Source: Kiritimatiellia bacterium
GTDB taxonomy: Bacteria; Verrucomicrobiota; Kiritimatiellia; RFP12; UBA3636
Assembly: GCA_017413145.1 (NCBI GenBank)
Contig: JAFPUX010000083.1
Span: 1 to 13,448 of the forward strand
DNA length: 13,448 nucleotides
Direction of reading: 5' to 3'
The translations under genes were made by a program, and so were the position numbers. The notes below the pieces were generated by a model. The model ran no database searches. It was given only the letters and a program-made list of their open reading frames with translations, and was not told the DNA's origin. Positions 10,693 through 13,448 of this stretch are shown in pieces. How positions within the stretch are numbered: the stretch's first letter is position 1; every line of letters starts with the position of its first letter.

Positions 10693-10712
10693 CCGGCCGC
10701 CGGACCGGCCGG
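10693..10712 (+). terminator. GC hairpin between purL and the symporter gene (weak terminator candidate)
   Basis: CCGGCCG (10693-10699) pairs with CGGCCGG (10706-10712) around a 6-nt loop, 14 bp after the purL stop. No T tract follows, so it may be a pause or stability element rather than a true intrinsic terminator. No convincing promoter is seen in the 73-bp gap, so the symporter gene may depend on read-through from purL or on a promoter inside purL. Confidence 0.3.
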
Positions 10713-10752
10713 CACGCAACGCCCTTCCGACAACAAACTGGACCCCGCCGCC

Positions 10753-13203
10753 ATGCTGAACTGGTACCACTGGATCATCGTCGTCGTCCCGATCGCCTAC
10801 GTCCTCTACATGGCGGTCTACTCGCACCGCTACGCCAAGAGCGTCGCCGACTACCTCGTCGCGGGCCGCGTCGCCGGCCGCTACGTGCTGAGCACCTCCG
10901 GCATGATGGACGGACTCGCCGTCCTCTACCTCGTGAGCGGCGCCGAGGCGAACTACCAGACCGGCTGGGCGATGGGCTTCTGGAACAACATCCTGATGCC
11001 GCTCGGGCTCTTCCTCGGGCTCTTCGGCTACGTGACGGTCCGCTTCCGGCGGACGCGCGCGATGTCGGGCGGCCAGTACCTGGAGATGCGCTACAGCCGC
11101 CGCTTCCGCATCTTCGCGACGTGCGTCCGCGTCTTCGGCGAGATGCTCACCAACTGCATCGGCCCGGCGGTCTCGGCGCGCTTCTTCATCTACCTGCTGG
11201 GCATCCCGCACCGCACGCACCTGTTCGGGATGGCGATCCCGACCTACCCGCTCTTCCTCGCGATCTGCATCGCGATGGCGCTCGTCATCATCCTCTCCGG
11301 CGGCCGCATCGCGCTCGTCATCGCCGACGCGATCCAGGGCATCATCTCCTACCCGGTCTTCGTCATCCTCGTCGTGTTCGTCTTCGTCGAGTTCTCGTGG
11401 TCGGGCCAGGTGATGGCCGTCGCGGCGGACCGCATCCCGGGCGAGAGCTTCCTGAACCCCTACGACCTGATGTCCCTGCGCGACTTCAACATGTTCGCGC
11501 TCGTCGCGTCGGTCGTCGGGCGCTTCTTCCGCGGCTACTCGTGGATCGGCAACGACCACAGCGGCATGGGCAAGACGCCGCACGAGCAGAAGATGGCCGG
11601 CATCCTCGGCAACTGGCGCGGCGGCCTCTCGGCCGTCATGGTCACGATGCTCGTCCTCACGATGGTCACGATGATGAACCACGCGGACTACGCGGACAAG
11701 GCGCACGAGACGCGCCAGGAGCTCGCCACCCGCGTGGCCGACGAGATCGCCGGCGAGGACGGCTCCCCGCTCGCGGCGGCCGTCGCGGAGCGCGTCAAGG
11801 CGATCCCGCCGTCCGTCCACCGCATCGGCGTCGACCCGCCGCTCGCGCGCCACGACAACCTCGACACCGCCTACCAGTCGCAGATCCGCGACACGATCCT
11901 CGAGCACGCCGGGGAGCTCGGCGGCGAGGGCGCGGCGAACCAGAAGTTCCAGAACTTCCGCTCGATGTACAACCAGATGATGCTCCCCGTGACGCTCCGG
12001 CGCTTCTTCCCGCCCGTGCTGCTCGCGCTCTGCTTCATGCTGATGGTGCTCATGATGGTGTCGACGGACGACTCCCGCATCTTCAACAGCGCCTCCGCGC
12101 TCGTGCAGGACCTCGTGCTGCCGTTCCTGAAGAAGCCGCCGTCGCCCCGCGCCCACCTGCTGCTCCTCAAGGGCTTCTGCGTGCTCGTCTGCGGCATCTT
12201 CTTCACGGGGGCGCTGTTCCTCTCGCAGATGGACTTCATCAGCATGTTCCTCACGATCTCCACGTCGATCTGGGAGGTCGGCGGCGGCGTGGTCGTGGTC
12301 CTCGGCCTCTACTGGCGCCGCGGAACGACGGCCGGCGCCTACGCCTCGATCTTCGCGGGCGGCGGCACCGCGCTCACGGGCATCGTGCTGCAGCGCACCT
12401 GGGCCAAGTCCATCGTCCCGATGCTCGACGCGCACGGCTGGACGGACGGCGTCTTCGACTTCTTCACGGCCGTCTCGAAGCCGCTCTACCCGCTCATCGA
12501 CTGGTCGTGCGGCCTGCACGGCGGCCGGCGCACGCTCGAGGAGGCGATGCAGTTCTTCCACGAGAAGTTCCCCGTGAACTCGATCGAGATCTCGTTCATC
12601 GCGATGATCCTCGCGCTCGCGGCCTACGTCTCCGTCTCGCTCCTCACCTGCCGCGAGCCCTACGACTTGGACAAGCTCCTGCACCGCGGCAAGTGGGCGG
12701 TGGGCGACGACGCCGCGATCGTCAACGCGAAACCGCGGCCGCTCTGGAAGCGCATCTTCGAGTCGTTCGTCAACATCACGCCGGAGTACACGCTCGGCGA
12801 CAAGATCATCGCCTGGTCGGTCTTCGTCTACTCGATCCTCTACAAATTCTTCCTCGCGTTCGTCGGCGTGGCGATCTGGAACGCCTTCTCGCCGTGGAAG
12901 GCCGAGTGGTGGGGGACGTACTTCCTGGTCACGACGCTGCTCATCCCGTCGATCAACGGCGGCATCACGACCGTGTGGTTCATGTGGGGCGGCATCAAGG
13001 ACATCCGCGCGCTCCTGCGCGACCTCGCCGCCCGCGAACGCGACGCGCTGGACAACGGCATGGTCGGCGAGAACCACCTCTCCCTCGCCGACCAGGCGGT
13101 TTTCGCCGCCAGGTCGGAGAGGGAGAACGGCACCAAGCCAGATTCCTCCCTCGCCGACCAGGCGGTTTTCGCCGCGCGGGAACGTCCGGAGAAGAAGGAG
13201 TAG
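10753..13203 (+). CDS. Sodium:solute symporter (SSS family), large form
   Basis: This 816-residue inner-membrane protein is built like SSS transporters, which couple Na+ entry to uptake of sugars, amino acids or other small solutes. Membrane spans are visible at about 5-23, 46-63, 78-97, 164-182, 185-213, 289-308, 418-437, 470-490, 496-520, 525-545, 611-631, 683-709 and 719-745. MVSTDDSRIFNSASALVQDLV (435-455) matches the family's sodium-site helix with S437/T438. It is longer than the usual 500-600 residues for two reasons: a roughly 105-residue hydrophilic loop (309-412), and extra C-terminal spans with a charged tail holding a repeated SLADQAVFAAR. The start is the ATG at 10753, giving a normal first helix; no SD. 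A sugar-kinase-like gene follows after 2 bp, which suggests a sugar or amino sugar as solute. Substrate is not determinable by eye. Confidence 0.9.
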   Translation: MLNWYHWIIVVVPIAYVLYMAVYSHRYAKSVADYLVAGRVAGRYVLSTSGMMDGLAVLYLVSGAEANYQTGWAMGFWNNILMPLGLFLGLFGYVTVRFRRTRAMSGGQYLEMRYSRRFRIFATCVRVFGEMLTNCIGPAVSARFFIYLLGIPHRTHLFGMAIPTYPLFLAICIAMALVIILSGGRIALVIADAIQGIISYPVFVILVVFVFVEFSWSGQVMAVAADRIPGESFLNPYDLMSLRDFNMFALVASVVGRFFRGYSWIGNDHSGMGKTPHEQKMAGILGNWRGGLSAVMVTMLVLTMVTMMNHADYADKAHETRQELATRVADEIAGEDGSPLAAAVAERVKAIPPSVHRIGVDPPLARHDNLDTAYQSQIRDTILEHAGELGGEGAANQKFQNFRSMYNQMMLPVTLRRFFPPVLLALCFMLMVLMMVSTDDSRIFNSASALVQDLVLPFLKKPPSPRAHLLLLKGFCVLVCGIFFTGALFLSQMDFISMFLTISTSIWEVGGGVVVVLGLYWRRGTTAGAYASIFAGGGTALTGIVLQRTWAKSIVPMLDAHGWTDGVFDFFTAVSKPLYPLIDWSCGLHGGRRTLEEAMQFFHEKFPVNSIEISFIAMILALAAYVSVSLLTCREPYDLDKLLHRGKWAVGDDAAIVNAKPRPLWKRIFESFVNITPEYTLGDKIIAWSVFVYSILYKFFLAFVGVAIWNAFSPWKAEWWGTYFLVTTLLIPSINGGITTVWFMWGGIKDIRALLRDLAARERDALDNGMVGENHLSLADQAVFAARSERENGTKPDSSLADQAVFAARERPEKKE
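13080..13109 (+). repeat. 30-bp direct repeat, copy 1, in the symporter tail
   Basis: Identical over 30 bp to 13146-13175; start to start is 66 bp (22 codons), so both copies are read in the same frame as SLADQAVFAAR. It contains a small inverted repeat GGCG-GTTTT-CGCC (13095-13107). Confidence 0.9.
13146..13175 (+). repeat. 30-bp direct repeat, copy 2, in the symporter tail
   Basis: Exact second copy of 13080-13109. The following sequence (ERPEKKE, stop) differs from that after copy 1 (SERENGTKPDS), so the duplicated identity is limited to 30 bp or the rest of a 66-bp duplication has diverged. Confidence 0.9.
13195..13200 (+). promoter_or_regulatory. Strong Shine-Dalgarno of the kinase gene
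   Basis: AAGGAG lies at the very end of the symporter gene, 5 nt before the kinase ATG at 13206. It fixes that start and contrasts with the SD-less starts of most genes in the window, fitting re-initiation within an operon. Confidence 0.8.
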
Positions 13204-13205
13204 CG

Positions 13206-13448
13206 ATGGCCGGCGCGGGCCCGCTCTTCCTCGGCGTCGACGGCGGCGGCACGAAAACCGACGTCCTCCTCGCTGGCGCGGACGGCGTGCCCGTCCGCCG
13301 CCTGCGCCTCGGCGGCGGCAACGTCTCCTCGCTCGGCGAGGAGCGCGCGACGGAGTTCTTCGCCGCCGCCATCCTCGAGGCCTCCGCGGGGCTGCCGCCG
13401 CCCGCCGGCGCGTTCTTCGGCCTGGCCGGCGCGATCGCCGACGGCATC
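13206..13448 (+). CDS. BadF/BadG/BcrA-type ATPase, N-acetylglucosamine-kinase-like, N-terminal fragment
   Basis: The first 81 codons of a gene cut by the right edge. The product starts MAGAGPLFLGVDGGGTKTDVLLA, the phosphate-1 loop (DGGGTKT) of the ASKHA ATPase fold. Next comes a strand-turn segment RRLRLGGGNVSS, typical of the N-acetylglucosamine kinase/BadF group, in which an Asn-containing loop (GGNVSS) contacts sugar. FFGLAGAIADG near the end is the conserved strand of the same domain. Such proteins phosphorylate amino sugars with ATP in the cytosol; a smaller subgroup activates CoA-ester reductases. The symporter gene directly upstream, 2 bp away, favours the sugar-kinase role: import, then trapping as a phosphate. 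The ATG has a strong SD. The exact substrate remains open. Confidence 0.85.
   Translation, partial: MAGAGPLFLGVDGGGTKTDVLLAGADGVPVRRLRLGGGNVSSLGEERATEFFAAAILEASAGLPPPAGAFFGLAGAIADGI

Noticed and set aside
13080..13175. Possible phage attachment site (30-bp direct repeat)
   Set aside because: Only 36 bp lies between the copies, there is no integrase or tRNA nearby, and both copies are coding in the same frame; a local duplication is simpler.

Overview
The window is a GC-rich bacterial chromosome segment with dense coding, strong G/C preference at third codon positions, and sigma70-like promoters with 16-18 bp spacers. Three features point to a Gram-negative member of the PVC group (Verrucomicrobiota, Kiritimatiellota or Lentisphaerota): an LptE-like outer-membrane lipoprotein, a fused RpiB-GlyA enzyme, and a very large sodium:solute symporter next to a BadF/GlcNAc-type kinase. 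Start codons mostly lack a Shine-Dalgarno sequence. The placement is inference; there is no rRNA or other decisive marker here.

Left part (1-4187, minus strand). Reading leftward from 4187, a promoter drives a large fold-type-I PLP decarboxylase of the ornithine/lysine/arginine family. A second promoter then drives a single gene that joins ribose-5-phosphate isomerase B to serine hydroxymethyltransferase. That gene overlaps, through GTGA, the start of an NAD-dependent epimerase that runs off the left edge.

Middle part (4188-6455). The plus-strand gene rpsT (ribosomal protein S20) has its own promoter and SD, and ends at a bidirectional hairpin terminator. It shares this terminator with a convergent minus-strand gene for an LptE-like lipoprotein. 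Upstream of that gene is a minus-strand polytopic membrane protein of unknown function with its own promoter and terminator. Its promoter lies back to back with the purL promoter, with inverted repeats over the shared region.

Right part (6456-13448, plus strand). A full-length single-chain PurL (FGAM synthase) carries about 110 extra residues in its middle: a Pro/Ala-rich linker with four degenerate 24-bp tandem repeats and codon use unlike the rest of the gene. It is followed by an 816-residue sodium:solute symporter whose C-terminus holds a 30-bp exact direct repeat. Next, 2 bp downstream and with a strong SD, comes the start of a BadF/BadG or N-acetylglucosamine-kinase-like sugar kinase cut by the right edge. 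Symporter and kinase look like an import-and-phosphorylate pair, probably for an amino sugar or related sugar.

The content is largely housekeeping: one-carbon and pentose metabolism, purine and polyamine synthesis, ribosome and LPS assembly. No phage, IS, CRISPR or defence locus was seen. The unusual material is inside the genes (the enzyme fusion, the purL insert, the symporter tail repeat) and in the purL divergent promoter region.
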